NCBI RefSeq assembly: GCF_014138605.1 | Contig: NZ_JACJHX010000009.1 | Location: 62,001-126,000 of the forward strand | From: Peribacillus huizhouensis | GTDB lineage: Bacteria; Bacillota; Bacilli; Bacillales; DSM-1321 | DNA: 64,000 bases | Reading direction: 5' to 3' | Shown here: in pieces, positions 1 through 8,747 of the stretch | Numbering within the stretch: the stretch's first letter is position 1 | Layout: each line of letters starts with the position of its first letter | Translations under genes and position numbers: made by a program | Notes under the pieces: generated by a model | Database searches by the model: none | What the model was told of the DNA's origin: nothing | Seen by the model: the letters and a program-made list of their open reading frames with translations, nothing else

Positions 1-432
1 TTTAAAATTCTTTTTAGCAAACTCTTCAATTTCCTGCTGCGTATAGCCCGTTAGGAAATGCCATGAGGATAAATCAGCATTAAATCGCTGTCCATACTCT
101 TTCAACGCAGCTGGTGTATCTAACTCAGGATCTACAGAGAAAGAAACAATTTCTACATTGGAGATGCCATTCTCCTTAAGCATCGTTTGAAATTCAGCCA
201 AATTACTCGTCATAGGTAAACAAACCGTTGTACAGTTCGTAAACACGAAATCAGCAAGCCAAACTTTGCCCTTTAAGTCACTTTTTGAAAACTCTTTGTT
301 ATTATGATCCGTGAAAGTAAACTCCTCAAGATCCCAATTATACCCGTTTTTAATCCCTTGTGAACCGCATGCGGATAATAACAAAACAGACATAATTCCA
401 ACGAACAATATTATGTTTTGCCACCTTTTCAT
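1..432 (-). CDS. ypmQ: SCO1/SenC-family copper chaperone lipoprotein, C-terminus beyond window
   Basis: Membrane-anchored SCO-family protein that delivers copper to the CuA site of cytochrome c oxidase in family members. The first 144 residues are visible; the family is usually near 190, so the C-terminus is cut off by the window edge. There is a lipoprotein signal with lipobox LLSAC (Cys22), then a thioredoxin-like fold. The copper-binding CTTVC motif is at Cys67/Cys71 and the conserved His is at 125 (SWHF), so all three metal ligands are present. The ATG follows AAAGGCGG. Proximity to ilvA matches ypmQ in B. subtilis. The symbol rests on that synteny. Confidence 0.9.
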   Translation of the reverse strand, partial: MKRWQNIILFVGIMSVLLLSACGSQGIKNGYNWDLEEFTFTDHNNKEFSKSDLKGKVWLADFVFTNCTTVCLPMTSNLAEFQTMLKENGISNVEIVSFSVDPELDTPAALKEYGQRFNADLSSWHFLTGYTQQEIEEFAKKNFK

Positions 433-579
433 TTTTTTACCGCCTTTATTTGTATATGATAATTATATTATTTTAACAGAGGGTGTAAGCTGTATAAAGA
501 AATTTGCATTCAAGTTATAAATTTTATGAGCCTTTTCACAAAAAGTAACATCTAACTACTTTTACAGTATTTTCATTAT

Positions 580-1422
580 TTATTCCCAATGATACATCAC
601 TCCCATAGCCCCTTCTCCCGTGTGGGTACTTACAACAGACGATGTACCTTCAATTTTTATCTCGGATAAACCGCTGATTTCGGCTAATGCCGTTCTAATC
701 TTTGAAGCGATTTCATATCCATTCACATGAACAATGGCAATTCCCATAATTCTCTTATCCTTTAAATCTTCTTTATATTTATTCAAGACAAATTTAACAA
801 TTTGAGATTGACTCCTTGCTTTTGAGACAGGATGAAGTACGCCACCCTCTAAAATTGCAATTGGTTTAATATTAAGTAACGATCCAATCATAGCAGACAC
901 TTTACCAATTCGTCCGCCTTTCACTAAATTCTCTAATGTATCAATAGAAATAATCAATCTTGATTGAGATTGAATTTCATTAATTCTTTCCAAAATTTCA
1001 GTAACACTTTTGCCTTCTTTTGCCATTTTAGCAGCTTCAATTACTTGAAATGATAATGCCTTTGAAATGTATTTTGAATCAAATACAGTAACATTAGATT
1101 GAGACATTATCGCTGCACTTTCAGCAGATTGGACAGTACCACTCATGCCACCTGTCATATGAATAGCAATAATTTCGCTTCCATCTTCTCCAAGTCTATC
1201 AAATACTTCTAAAAAAGCGCCTGTCGATGGCTGCGAGCTTTTCGGAAGCTCCTTAGCATCCTTCATTTTTATTAAAAACTCTTCTTGCTCCAATTCGATC
1301 TTATCTAAATAGATCCTGTCATCTATTGAAACCGATAACGGTACCATTTCAATTCCATATCGTTTAATTTCCTCTTGCGTCATATCAACAGTCGAATCTG
1401 TTACAATCTTCACATTCCCCAT
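580..1422 (-). CDS. DegV family fatty-acid-binding protein
   Basis: DegV-family proteins bind a fatty acid between two alpha/beta domains, and some act as FakB subunits presenting fatty acid to the kinase FakA. The 280-residue product starts with the family motif VTDSTVDM. It has the Ser/Thr-rich lipid-head loop HMTGGMSGT near residue 108, the TLENLVKGGRI segment, and a C-terminal HTGEGAMG loop. I chose the ATG at 1422, which gives the usual N-terminus MGNVKIVTDST; a TTG eight codons upstream (1446) is an alternative, and neither has a strong Shine-Dalgarno. A second DegV lies at 17506-18354. No fakA is in the window, so a FakB role is inference. Confidence 0.92.
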   Translation of the reverse strand: MGNVKIVTDSTVDMTQEEIKRYGIEMVPLSVSIDDRIYLDKIELEQEEFLIKMKDAKELPKSSQPSTGAFLEVFDRLGEDGSEIIAIHMTGGMSGTVQSAESAAIMSQSNVTVFDSKYISKALSFQVIEAAKMAKEGKSVTEILERINEIQSQSRLIISIDTLENLVKGGRIGKVSAMIGSLLNIKPIAILEGGVLHPVSKARSQSQIVKFVLNKYKEDLKDKRIMGIAIVHVNGYEIASKIRTALAEISGLSEIKIEGTSSVVSTHTGEGAMGVMYHWE

Positions 1423-1683
1423 CACTACACATCCCAATCTCAACAATTCTCTTAATTATACATGGTTAAAACAATCATTCAAACATAATACTCAATATTT
1501 CGAGCAATTTTGACAAAGTTTGAAAGTTGGACACATTTATAGCCAACGGGGAACATGATTAAAAAAAATGCTGCCCTTGATTGAATTGAATCGTAGGCTA
1601 GATCTTCCCCTACTACTTCATCCAAACATAAGACAGCATCGTATAATTTTATGCGTATATTAGTGAAATATTTGTTATTGTTA

Positions 1684-2448
1684 TCAATCTAAACCTTCTT
1701 CTTCCGGTAATTCCTCTTGTAAGAACGCATCTCTCTTTTGCTTCCGTTTGTACACAAATTTTGATAATGAGATACTGATTTCATATAACAGCAACAATGG
1801 TATCGTCACAAGAAAATCTGAGACAAAATCTGGTGGGGTAATACATATCGCAATAACGACCAAGACAAAATAGGCGTATTTTCTCAGCTTTTGCAAAACA
1901 TATGGATTAACTATTCCAATTGAAGTTAAAAACATCGTCACAACAGGAAGTTCGAAAAGAATCCCAAACGGTAAAGTCATATTAAGTAGAAATTGAAAAT
2001 ATTTATCAGCGGTAAAATTGGTTACAAACATTCCATTACTTAAACCGAGTAAGAAATCCAATACCATTGGGAAAATAATGAGATACCCAAATGCTAGTCC
2101 ACCAACAAATAACAGAAAAAGTGCTGGGATATAAGATAATGTTACTTTTATTTCTCTTGGCAATAACGCAGGTTTTACAAATAACCATAATTGAAAAGCA
2201 AACACTGGTATTGTTGCTGCTACCGAAACAACAGTTGCAAGCATGAAATAAATCCAAAGGATATCACTAGGTCCCAATACCATTAGTTTTTCATCAAAAT
2301 CTTTAACAAGCCATTGATATATATCTTCAACGTAGATAAATCCTACAATAAAAAAGAGGATAAAGGAAATTACTGTAATAATTAAACGTTTACGTAGCTC
2401 TTCTAAATGGGCAATTACGTTTTGTTCTTGATCTACCAAATCTATCAC
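1684..2448 (-). CDS. tatC: Twin-arginine translocase subunit TatC
   Basis: Polytopic membrane core of the Tat pathway, which exports folded proteins carrying twin-arginine signals; TatC binds the signal peptide. The 254-residue product has the family N-terminus with IAHLEELRKRL, six hydrophobic segments, and the conserved FELPVV stretch before TM4. The start is a GTG after a weak AGAGAG. In Gram-positive bacteria tatA and tatC are usually adjacent. Here tatA lies upstream on the same strand, 305 bp away, with a decayed family A repeat between them. The C-terminus is charged (EELPEEEG) and cytoplasmic. Confidence 0.95.
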   Translation of the reverse strand: MIDLVDQEQNVIAHLEELRKRLIITVISFILFFIVGFIYVEDIYQWLVKDFDEKLMVLGPSDILWIYFMLATVVSVAATIPVFAFQLWLFVKPALLPREIKVTLSYIPALFLLFVGGLAFGYLIIFPMVLDFLLGLSNGMFVTNFTADKYFQFLLNMTLPFGILFELPVVTMFLTSIGIVNPYVLQKLRKYAYFVLVVIAICITPPDFVSDFLVTIPLLLLYEISISLSKFVYKRKQKRDAFLQEELPEEEGLD

Positions 2449-2530
2449 GCTCTCTATAAAAAATACGAAGATTATCGAATTTTCTTCATTATTCCTGTTT
2501 ATTGTAAGAATTCACATCGACAGTGATTTT

Positions 2531-2667
2531 ATCCCGCCTTAATTGTCAGTAAGACATCCACCTCAAGGCATGAGGAATCGAAGAAACGGAGGTAATAGTG
2601 ACACTAGAACGGAACTATCAATCAGTGGGTGATGAAACCCCACTGATTTATGTTTCACTCTTTAGTG
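2531..2667 (-). repeat. Family A repeat, internally deleted copy (A1) between tatA and tatC
   Basis: Minus-oriented copy of the dispersed family A element (full description at 38702-39021). Both ends are recognisable: a TTACTGCC-type end with CACCTCAAGGC at the left, and an AATCAGTGGG...CCCACTGATT hairpin followed by GTTTCACT at the right. About 190 bp of the interior found in complete copies is missing. Confidence 0.75.
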
Positions 2668-2753
2668 TTACATTTACATAGTTTGAACTATATATTGTAG
2701 TTATATAGTCTGACGCTTCCGTTATATGACATCTTACTCTTACATTCAGATAC

Positions 2754-2948
2754 TTATTTTACAGAATTATTCTTTTTTTCATCTTTTTCTTCAAAGACAT
2801 CATTTGTCAATTCACGGGTTGAACTTTTAAACTCACGTAAAGTTTGACCGAACGCCCGTCCAATTTCAGGTAATTTCTTCGGACCAAAAATGATAAGTGC
2901 GAGCACTAAAATCAAAATTAATCCTGGTACCCCTATATTTGAAAACAT
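2754..2948 (-). CDS. tatA: Twin-arginine translocase subunit TatA/TatE
   Basis: Single-pass protein that oligomerises with TatC to form the Tat translocation pathway. The 64-residue product has the typical plan: a short N-terminus MFSNIGVPG, a hydrophobic helix ([12 protein letters not shown]), the [14 protein letters not shown] hinge and amphipathic helix, and a charged tail. The ATG at 2948 has the strong Shine-Dalgarno AGGAGGGG; a longer reading with seven extra codons would overlap it. It is followed on the same strand by tatC after a gap filled by repeat A1. Confidence 0.95.
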   Translation of the reverse strand: MFSNIGVPGLILILVLALIIFGPKKLPEIGRAFGQTLREFKSSTRELTNDVFEEKDEKKNNSVK

Positions 2949-3140
2949 AGTAACACCCCTCCTGTTCATTCTTCAATAAAACAACCCATTCGAATTAAAT
3001 AGTATCTCACTTATTAATTGACATAACTTGCTTAGAATACTTTTAACATGCCCCAAAAAAGTCGATTTATCCCTTGTAATTTTACCTTATCCCTGTAATT
3101 AATTCCAGTTTTATTAAAAAAAGTGGGTGTGCATAACTAA

Positions 3141-3223
3141 AGGATCAGAACCCAATCAACTAAATACAGTTCTAGTAAAGTGTAAGTAACACGATAAACT
3201 GTGTGATGAGTGGGTCTGACCCT
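3141..3223 (-). repeat. Family C long hairpin (C1), 3' of ilvA
   Basis: Imperfect inverted repeat of about 83 bp. The outer clamp is AGGATCAGAACCC paired with GGGTCTGACCCT. The inner arms CAATCAACTAAATACAGTT and AACTGTGTGATGAGTG also pair, leaving a 26-nt loop. It begins 24 bp after the ilvA stop. The family is described under Findings. Confidence 0.8.
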
Positions 3224-3247
3224 ATTTTGCATCTCGTTCTATAAATA

Positions 3248-4516
3248 TTAAATCAGCAAAGAAAATAAATTACTGTCTTTATTTACTTCCACATATGGAA
3301 ATCCTTTTTTGCTCATGCGCTCAATCAAGGGGCCATAATCCTGCCTATTTTTCAGCTCGATTCCAACGAGAGCAGGTCCCTGTTCTTTGTTATTTTTTTT
3401 CGTATATTCAAATCTAGAAATATCATCATTAGGACCGAGTACTTCATCTAGAAATTCACGTAAAGCTCCAGCTCGTTGAGGGAAATTAACTATGAAATAA
3501 TAAAGTAATCCTTCATATAAAAGCGATTTTTCTTTTATTTCTTGCATACGACCAATATCATTATTGCCCCCACTAATGACACAAACGATGGTTTTCCCTT
3601 TGATTTCATCCCGATAAAAATCAAGTGCTGCAACAGTCAACGCTCCTGCAGGTTCGGCAATAATCGCATGTTCATTATATAAGTCAAGAATAGTTGTGCA
3701 AACTTTTCCTTCAGGGACCTTAATGATATCATCCACATGTTCCTGACAGAGATCAAACGTTTTTTGTCCTACACATTTAACTGCTGCTCCATCCACAAAC
3801 GTGTCAATATCTAGTAATGCCTCTACTTCACCTTTTAATAAAGATTGTTTCATAGAAGCAGCACCTTCTGGTTCGACACCAATGCAAGATGTTTCTGGTG
3901 ATACTGATTTGAAATATGTCGATATCCCAGATACTAGGCCTCCTCCGCCTATTCCCGCAAGTACATAATCAATCTTTTCATCACAATCATTTAAAATTTC
4001 AATGGCTACTGTCCCTTGACCAGCGATGACCAATTCGTCATCGAAAGGATGGATAAAAGTCCTGTTTTCTGCTTCCATGCATCTCTCCGCTTCATAAAAA
4101 GCGTCATCAAATGAATCGCCTACTAATACAATTTCAATTTTGTCTTTACCAAATAGCTGAACTTGGTCAACTTTTTGCCGAGGAGTTGTCGCAGGCATGT
4201 AGATTTTCCCTGAAATCCCCAACTGACTACACGCAAATGCAACCCCTTGCGCATGATTGCCCGCGCTTGCACAGACAACTCCATTCCTTGTTTCTTCTTC
4301 AGACAGCTTTTTCATTTTATAATATGCTCCCCTAAGCTTAAAAGAGCGAACATGCTGTAAATCTTCTCGCTTTAAGTAAACATTACATCCATACTTCTCA
4401 GATAATCTTTCGTTCCTTTGCAGCGGCGTATGTGCAACGATATCTTTAAGCTCCTGGTAAGCAACTAAGATATCTTCAACTTGGACCCATTTTCTTGTTG
4501 ATGTTATTTGGCTCAT
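3248..4516 (-). CDS. ilvA: Threonine dehydratase (threonine ammonia-lyase), biosynthetic
   Basis: PLP-dependent enzyme converting L-threonine to 2-oxobutanoate and ammonia, the committed step of isoleucine synthesis. The 422-residue protein has the PLP lysine in SFKLRG (Lys60 from this start), the phosphate-binding glycine loop AGIGGGG, and SGGNND. A single ACT-like regulatory domain fills the last 90 residues, matching the B. subtilis short form. The ATG at 4516 has an AAGAGGG Shine-Dalgarno; an upstream in-frame ATG does not. A family C hairpin follows the stop. No T-box is seen upstream. Confidence 0.96.
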   Translation of the reverse strand: MSQITSTRKWVQVEDILVAYQELKDIVAHTPLQRNERLSEKYGCNVYLKREDLQHVRSFKLRGAYYKMKKLSEEETRNGVVCASAGNHAQGVAFACSQLGISGKIYMPATTPRQKVDQVQLFGKDKIEIVLVGDSFDDAFYEAERCMEAENRTFIHPFDDELVIAGQGTVAIEILNDCDEKIDYVLAGIGGGGLVSGISTYFKSVSPETSCIGVEPEGAASMKQSLLKGEVEALLDIDTFVDGAAVKCVGQKTFDLCQEHVDDIIKVPEGKVCTTILDLYNEHAIIAEPAGALTVAALDFYRDEIKGKTIVCVISGGNNDIGRMQEIKEKSLLYEGLLYYFIVNFPQRAGALREFLDEVLGPNDDISRFEYTKKNNKEQGPALVGIELKNRQDYGPLIERMSKKGFPYVEVNKDSNLFSLLI

Positions 4517-4735
4517 GTAATACCCTCTTTTCAATTCACTAGATAATTTGTCAATTATATCACTAATTAAAAATAAATCAACAGATTTTTCAGATATTTC
4601 ACCTTATTTGCATCTAATAGAAAACTCCAAAAAATTGAGATGAATGACTCATTATTAATCCGATACTTCAATCATCGATATGAATTAAGACAGCGAGTAC
4701 TACATTTTTCTATAAATGAAGTACTCCGATTCTGC

Positions 4736-5227
4736 CTAGTTCTCGATTCGTTCTAATACCACAAATTCATGAGGATACTTGTTCTTTTCATCGATGATAC
4801 CAGTTGTTCTAGAAATCAACTGCCATTTTGACATATTTAATTCAGGGAAATACGTATCACCAGCAAATGAATGATGAATTTCAGTTATATATAACCGCTT
4901 GCAGTTTGCAAGTAATTGCTGAAAGATTTCTGCTCCGCCAATTACGAACACTTCTTTATCCGAAGTATCCGCATATGCAACAGCTTCTTTCAAATTAGAA
5001 ATAACGGTTACACCCTCTTTTTGATAATCCGTATTCCGGGTCAAGATGATGTTCTCTCTACCAGGCAAAGGTTTGCCAATAGACTCATACGTTTTTCTCC
5101 CCATCAAAATCGGATGTCCCATCGTCACCTTTTTAAAATATTGGAGATCCGCCGGTAAATACCAAGGCAGTGTATTGTCCTTACCAATTAATCGATTGTC
5201 ATCCATTGCCAAAATAAAAGATATCAT
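4736..5227 (-). CDS. dfrA: Dihydrofolate reductase
   Basis: NADPH-dependent reduction of dihydrofolate to tetrahydrofolate, regenerating the cofactor oxidised by thymidylate synthase. The 163-residue protein has normal family length. It has the N-terminal [14 protein letters not shown] strand, the [13 protein letters not shown] substrate loop, [15 protein letters not shown] for NADPH binding, and FVIGGAEIF. Its ATG overlaps the thyA stop by four bases (ATGA), so the two are translationally coupled. The Trp in LPWYL and the catalytic acid (Asp in PADLQYFK) are present. Confidence 0.97.
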   Translation of the reverse strand: MISFILAMDDNRLIGKDNTLPWYLPADLQYFKKVTMGHPILMGRKTYESIGKPLPGRENIILTRNTDYQKEGVTVISNLKEAVAYADTSDKEVFVIGGAEIFQQLLANCKRLYITEIHHSFAGDTYFPELNMSKWQLISRTTGIIDEKNKYPHEFVVLERIEN

Positions 5228-6018
5228 ACACTCACTTCCCCTTTAATATGTGGATGTGCTTCATAGTTTTCCAATTCAAAATCTTCATATTTAAAATCGA
5301 AAATACTTTTTACTTTTTGATTAATTTTCATAACTGGTAATGGATATGGTTCTCTAGTTAGCTGGAGATTAATCTGTTCAACGTGATTGTCATAAATATG
5401 AACATCTCCAAATGTATGAATAAATTCTCCATACTCTAAGTCACAAACTTGCGCAATCATCATTGTTAATAGAGCATATGATGCGATATTGAATGGCACA
5501 CCTAAGAATACGTCAGCAGATCGTTGGTATAGCTGACATGATAATTTTCCATCCCGAACATAAAACTGAAACATCGCATGACACGGCGGTAAGGCCATTT
5601 TTTCTATTTCGCCAACATTCCAAGCATTAATTATCAATCGACGTGAATCAGGATTTTTTTTAATCTGCTCAATCAATTGTGAAATTTGATCAATTTGTCT
5701 GCCATCAGCTGTTCCCCATGAACGCCACTGATGGCCATAAATAGGACCGAGCTCACCTTTGTCATCCGCCCATTCATTCCAAATACGAACACCATTATCT
5801 TGTAAATACTTAACATTCGTATCACCTTGTAAAAACCACAGTAATTCATGAATGATTGCCTTTAAGCTTAGTTTTTTAGTCGTAAGGACAGGAAAACCTT
5901 CTTGTAGATCAAATCTCATCTGATAGCCAAAGGTACTAATTGTACCTGTCCCCGTTCTATCGCTTTTCTTTGTTCCGTTTTCAAGCACATGTTTACACAA
6001 ATCCAAATATTGCTTCAT
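5224..6018 (-). CDS. thyA: Thymidylate synthase (ThyA type)
   Basis: Makes dTMP from dUMP using methylene-tetrahydrofolate as carbon donor and reductant. The 264-residue protein equals the E. coli/B. subtilis ThyB length. It carries the RTGTGT phosphate loop (21-26), the catalytic Cys146 in [12 protein letters not shown], the [10 protein letters not shown] segment, and the HIYDNH motif near the C-terminus. In B. subtilis the dfrA-linked copy is called thyB. It forms an operon with dfrA through a 4-bp overlap. Confidence 0.97.
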   Translation of the reverse strand: MKQYLDLCKHVLENGTKKSDRTGTGTISTFGYQMRFDLQEGFPVLTTKKLSLKAIIHELLWFLQGDTNVKYLQDNGVRIWNEWADDKGELGPIYGHQWRSWGTADGRQIDQISQLIEQIKKNPDSRRLIINAWNVGEIEKMALPPCHAMFQFYVRDGKLSCQLYQRSADVFLGVPFNIASYALLTMMIAQVCDLEYGEFIHTFGDVHIYDNHVEQINLQLTREPYPLPVMKINQKVKSIFDFKYEDFELENYEAHPHIKGEVSV

Positions 6019-6181
6019 TAAATTAAACCACCTTTTTCAGTCACACACTATTTATATAGGTAATAACCCCTTAATTCCCTTTTTATAATACTACAATTTT
6101 CTACTTACAAACCAATTATCCCAAAAGAATTAATTTAATAAGCGTAGTGTTTAATTTATTTCGTAGTTTTAGTTTTTCATA

Positions 6182-6886
6182 TTAATTAAGCTGTTTAATA
6201 AATGAATAAGTACGTGGCGCCTTTTCTTTTAGCACTTTATTAGAAACCGAATTCGCATAGAACATCGCATATGTTTCGGCAAAATATTCTTCTGGATATG
6301 TAGAATAATAAGCTTTGTCAGGAAAAAGTCCGCTTACTTCTTGCTCCCAAATTATTAAAAATAGATTATTATCACGAATTCCATTATACGCGAATGTATC
6401 GATCGTATGCGCTAATTCGTGAAGCTCAAGATTAATCGAACCGTGTCCGTTTCCCGATTCCGTTGCACCAATTTTCACAAAGACAATACGATTTCCTCCC
6501 ATTCCAGGCACATCATCCCAAGTTGTCTGATTATTTGTATAACCTCTTGGCTTTACCCCTCTTAAGTGCATCGTATGTGGATCATCTGTCAAGCGACCTG
6601 TGAATAACTTAATTTTAACATTTTTATCTACTAACTTTTGAATTGTAGCGGGAGGAAGTTTACTAATTTGTTCAACACTGTTAACCGCTTCTCCTACATT
6701 AAAGGATTGTTCAGGGAATAAAAAAAGACGTTCTAAATTTGTATTTTCCTGCCATACTTTTGTTAATTTTAGGCTATGGCCTTTTGGAAATGCACCAACA
6801 CTTAAACCTTCAGTTTCAACAAAGCTAAATGAAGAAAGAATGAAGAATAGAAGGAGGCATAAGATTATAGAAAATGTTCTTTTCAT
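6182..6886 (-). CDS. Secreted M34-type (lethal-factor / Pro-Pro endopeptidase-like) metalloprotease
   Basis: The 234-residue product has a Sec signal (MKRTF plus a hydrophobic stretch to about residue 22) and no lipobox. The mature part has a zinc-peptidase site, LELHELAHTID (His156, Glu157, His160). About 45 residues later comes YPEEYFAETYAMFY, the glutamate ligand segment typical of the anthrax lethal-factor catalytic domain family (M34/ATLF-like). Clostridial Pro-Pro endopeptidases share this layout. It has only one catalytic domain and no toxin binding domains. The ATG at 6886 follows GGTGG. It probably cleaves extracellular or surface proteins; the substrate is unknown. It stands alone between thyA and a repeat region. 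Confidence 0.8.
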   Translation of the reverse strand: MKRTFSIILCLLLFFILSSFSFVETEGLSVGAFPKGHSLKLTKVWQENTNLERLFLFPEQSFNVGEAVNSVEQISKLPPATIQKLVDKNVKIKLFTGRLTDDPHTMHLRGVKPRGYTNNQTTWDDVPGMGGNRIVFVKIGATESGNGHGSINLELHELAHTIDTFAYNGIRDNNLFLIIWEQEVSGLFPDKAYYSTYPEEYFAETYAMFYANSVSNKVLKEKAPRTYSFIKQLN

Positions 6887-7061
6887 ATATAGAACCACCA
6901 TTCGTTATACTAGTTTCAAAAACTATCACATTATATTATTGAAGTATAACATACTATGAATCCTTTAAACTGTCGAAAATATTTGGAAATGAACTTGAAA
7001 TTACAATCAGTACGGGTTCTTCATTCCCATCTAATTGTTGAACCAATTGGATCTTTTCAGG

Positions 7062-7133
7062 CAGTTTGTCCCCTACCTCTCTTCTTAGTTCCTGATCAGC
7101 TTTTTGTAGGGTTTTACTGCCGGTTAAGTGGTG
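7062..7133 (+). repeat. Family A repeat, 3'-end fragment (A2)
   Basis: Plus-oriented remnant of the terminal part of family A: GGCAGTTTGTCCCCTACC, then CTCTTCTTAG, and the closing GGGTTTTACTGCCGGTTAAG. It lies in the 358-bp interval between the M34 protease and the small membrane gene. I see no gene in the rest of that interval. Confidence 0.65.
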
Positions 7134-7244
7134 AAAAAAGTGGTACGTAGTATGAAGGAGAAGATTTTCGAAGAATTTATAAGTAACACTTCAGTAGCTT
7201 TGAACATATACAAGAAGTAACTGGATGAATGCTAGGTGATTATA

Positions 7245-7487
7245 TTGAGACGTGTTAATAAGCAGGAGCTATTAAGACTTCACCCTGAACTTGCAGATGA
7301 AGTGCTTGATGTATTTAATCTTGAGGTTTTCATATATCTTGACCTTGTCATATTTTCAATCTTTTTAGGACTTCTTTTACACCCTTTAATCCAATCATTT
7401 TTATGGTCCATTTTTATCCCATTATTTTTCTTGATCTTCTTTTTCATTGTGTTTCAAATCATTAAACGAAAATTCCCTGATAGTTAA
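7245..7487 (+). CDS. Small membrane protein, function unknown
   Basis: An 80-residue product beginning MRRVNKQELLRLHPELADEV, a charged cytoplasmic-looking N-terminus. Two hydrophobic segments follow (about residues 31-49 and 52-72), and the C-terminus is basic (IIKRKFPDS). I chose the TTG at 7245 because AGGTGAT lies 6 nt upstream; a GTG three codons earlier is possible. I do not recognise the family. It is convergent with terC, and their 3' ends share the large nested hairpin at 7514-7642. Confidence 0.6.
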   Translation: MRRVNKQELLRLHPELADEVLDVFNLEVFIYLDLVIFSIFLGLLLHPLIQSFLWSIFIPLFFLIFFFIVFQIIKRKFPDS

Positions 7488-7513
7488 AAACTACTCTATT
7501 TCCTTCAAAACGA

Positions 7514-7642
7514 GAAAAGGCTGTCACCAAAAGAAAACGATCAGAACCCCACAATTTACTTAAGAACGTTTATTTGGTCGTGTGATTAATTCAATAAACG
7601 GTCTAATAATTGTAAGGTCTGACCCTTTTGGACAGCCTTTTT
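7514..7642 (-). terminator. terC terminator carrying a family C hairpin in its loop
   Basis: The outer stem AAAAGGCTGTC (7514-7524) pairs with GACAGCCTTTTT (7630-7641) and is followed on the minus strand by T-rich sequence, a normal terminator for terC. Its loop holds a complete family C element (7537-7627; see separate entry). The stop codon of terC is 4 bp away. Confidence 0.75.
7537..7627 (-). repeat. Family C long hairpin (C2), nested in the terC terminator
   Basis: The clamp CGATCAGAACCCC pairs with AGGTCTGACCC. The arms ACAATTTACTTAAGAACGTTTATT and AATAAACGGTCTAATAATTGT are largely complementary, with a loop TGGTCGTGTGATTAATTC. The GTTTATT...AATAAAC core recurs in C5 although the rest of the arm differs. 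Confidence 0.8.
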
Positions 7643-7645
7643 CAC

Positions 7646-8401
7646 TTAATCTTTTATATGTCGTAAATTACGGTAATGAATAACAAAGGTAATCGCAAAT
7701 GTGATGACTATCATGGAGAAAAACATTGCATGTGGAATCTCAATCTGAATAACAGAAAGATACATTTTAATGGAGATAATGGCAATCAAAACATATGCAG
7801 CCGTCTCCAGTTCAGGTACTTTATCAATTAGCTTAAGGAATACACCCGCAATGCCACGCATCATTAACACTCCAAGCATACCACCAATCAACAACACCCA
7901 TACTTTTTCACTGACACCAAATGCAGCGAGAACACTATCCACCGAAAACGCGATATCCATTAATTCAACAGCAACGACCGTTCCCCATAAATTTCCAAAC
8001 ATCCTAATAAGAATACTTTCTTTAGACATTCCTTTTGATTCTTCTTCACCATTCTCATTTTGTTTCGTTTTATCAATAAAATACTTTATGGCGAGCCATG
8101 CAAGATATGTTGCTCCCAATACTTTTACCCACCATAGATGAATTAAATAAACACCGAGTCCAATCGCAATGAAACGGAATGCATATGCACCAAGTAATCC
8201 ATAGAAAAGTGCCTTTTTTCTTTGTTTAGTAGGTAGATGACGAACCATAACAGCGAGAACTAATGCATTATCTGCTGACAACAAACCTTCAAGTAAAATC
8301 AGTGTTCCAATTAACCCCCAGCTCACTGGGTCTGACAATACTTTTGCCCACATTTCCCAATCAAAAAATTGAGCGTACGTGTTCATAATGCTTGTTAACA
8401 T
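7646..8401 (-). CDS. TerC-family membrane protein, probable manganese exporter
   Basis: A polytopic 251-residue TerC/Alx-family protein. It has the conserved motifs EGLLSADNALVLAVM in TM2 and VELMDIAFSVDSVLAAF in TM6, whose acidic residues are thought to bind metal. B. subtilis relatives YceF and YkoY (MeeF/MeeY) help supply or export Mn, including to exported metalloenzymes. I looked upstream for a yybP-ykoY manganese riboswitch and did not find its conserved segments. The ATG at 8401 has only a weak GGG Shine-Dalgarno. The next gene upstream, ypjP, is 346 bp away behind its own terminator. Confidence 0.85.
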   Translation of the reverse strand: MLTSIMNTYAQFFDWEMWAKVLSDPVSWGLIGTLILLEGLLSADNALVLAVMVRHLPTKQRKKALFYGLLGAYAFRFIAIGLGVYLIHLWWVKVLGATYLAWLAIKYFIDKTKQNENGEEESKGMSKESILIRMFGNLWGTVVAVELMDIAFSVDSVLAAFGVSEKVWVLLIGGMLGVLMMRGIAGVFLKLIDKVPELETAAYVLIAIISIKMYLSVIQIEIPHAMFFSMIVITFAITFVIHYRNLRHIKD

Positions 8402-8582
8402 ATTATCCCGGCTTTCTTGTAGAATAAAAGTTCCTCATTTATTAAAAAAACCTAAGCTTCAGGAACTTCGAAACCAAACTGAATCATGAGTGATCTATTC
8501 AAATAAGAATGATCGGCTTAAATTAGGGAGTTGGACGTATTCGCTCGTTCAAAACATCCTAAAAAAACATTTACATCATTCT

Positions 8583-8617
8583 TTTAAAAATGAAAAATGC
8601 GCTAATAGCAGCGCATT
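8583..8617 (-). terminator. Terminator 3' of ypjP
   Basis: AATGCGCT (8596-8603) pairs with AGCGCATT (8610-8617) and is followed on the minus strand by TTTTCATTTTTAAAAG. The rest of the 346-bp interval to terC holds the repeat fragment A3 and no visible gene. Confidence 0.75.
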
Positions 8618-8705
8618 CAGTTTGACCATATAGATAGCATACGCCTATAAAATTCATATTTCAAATGTTTATATTCATTCTAGCAAAATTAAAGTTAATC
8701 TTAAA

Positions 8706-8741
8706 TCGGTGGGGGTTTTACTGCCCGCTATTATGGGATAA
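8706..8741 (+). repeat. Family A repeat, 3'-terminal fragment (A3)
   Basis: CGGTGGGGGTTTTACTGCCC followed by GCTATTATGGGATAA matches the last 35 bp of complete family A copies such as that ending at 40341. It abuts the end of ypjP. Confidence 0.6.
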
Positions 8742-8747
8742 GCATCT

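Noticed and set aside
1560-1640. ATGCTGCCCTT ... AAGACAGCAT inverted pair between degV and tatC
   Set aside because: The arms are about 50 bp apart, imperfect, and without a T run, so I do not call a terminator or element.
8402-8560. Possible yybP-ykoY manganese riboswitch before the TerC gene
   Set aside because: Its conserved segments are not found on the minus strand in this interval.
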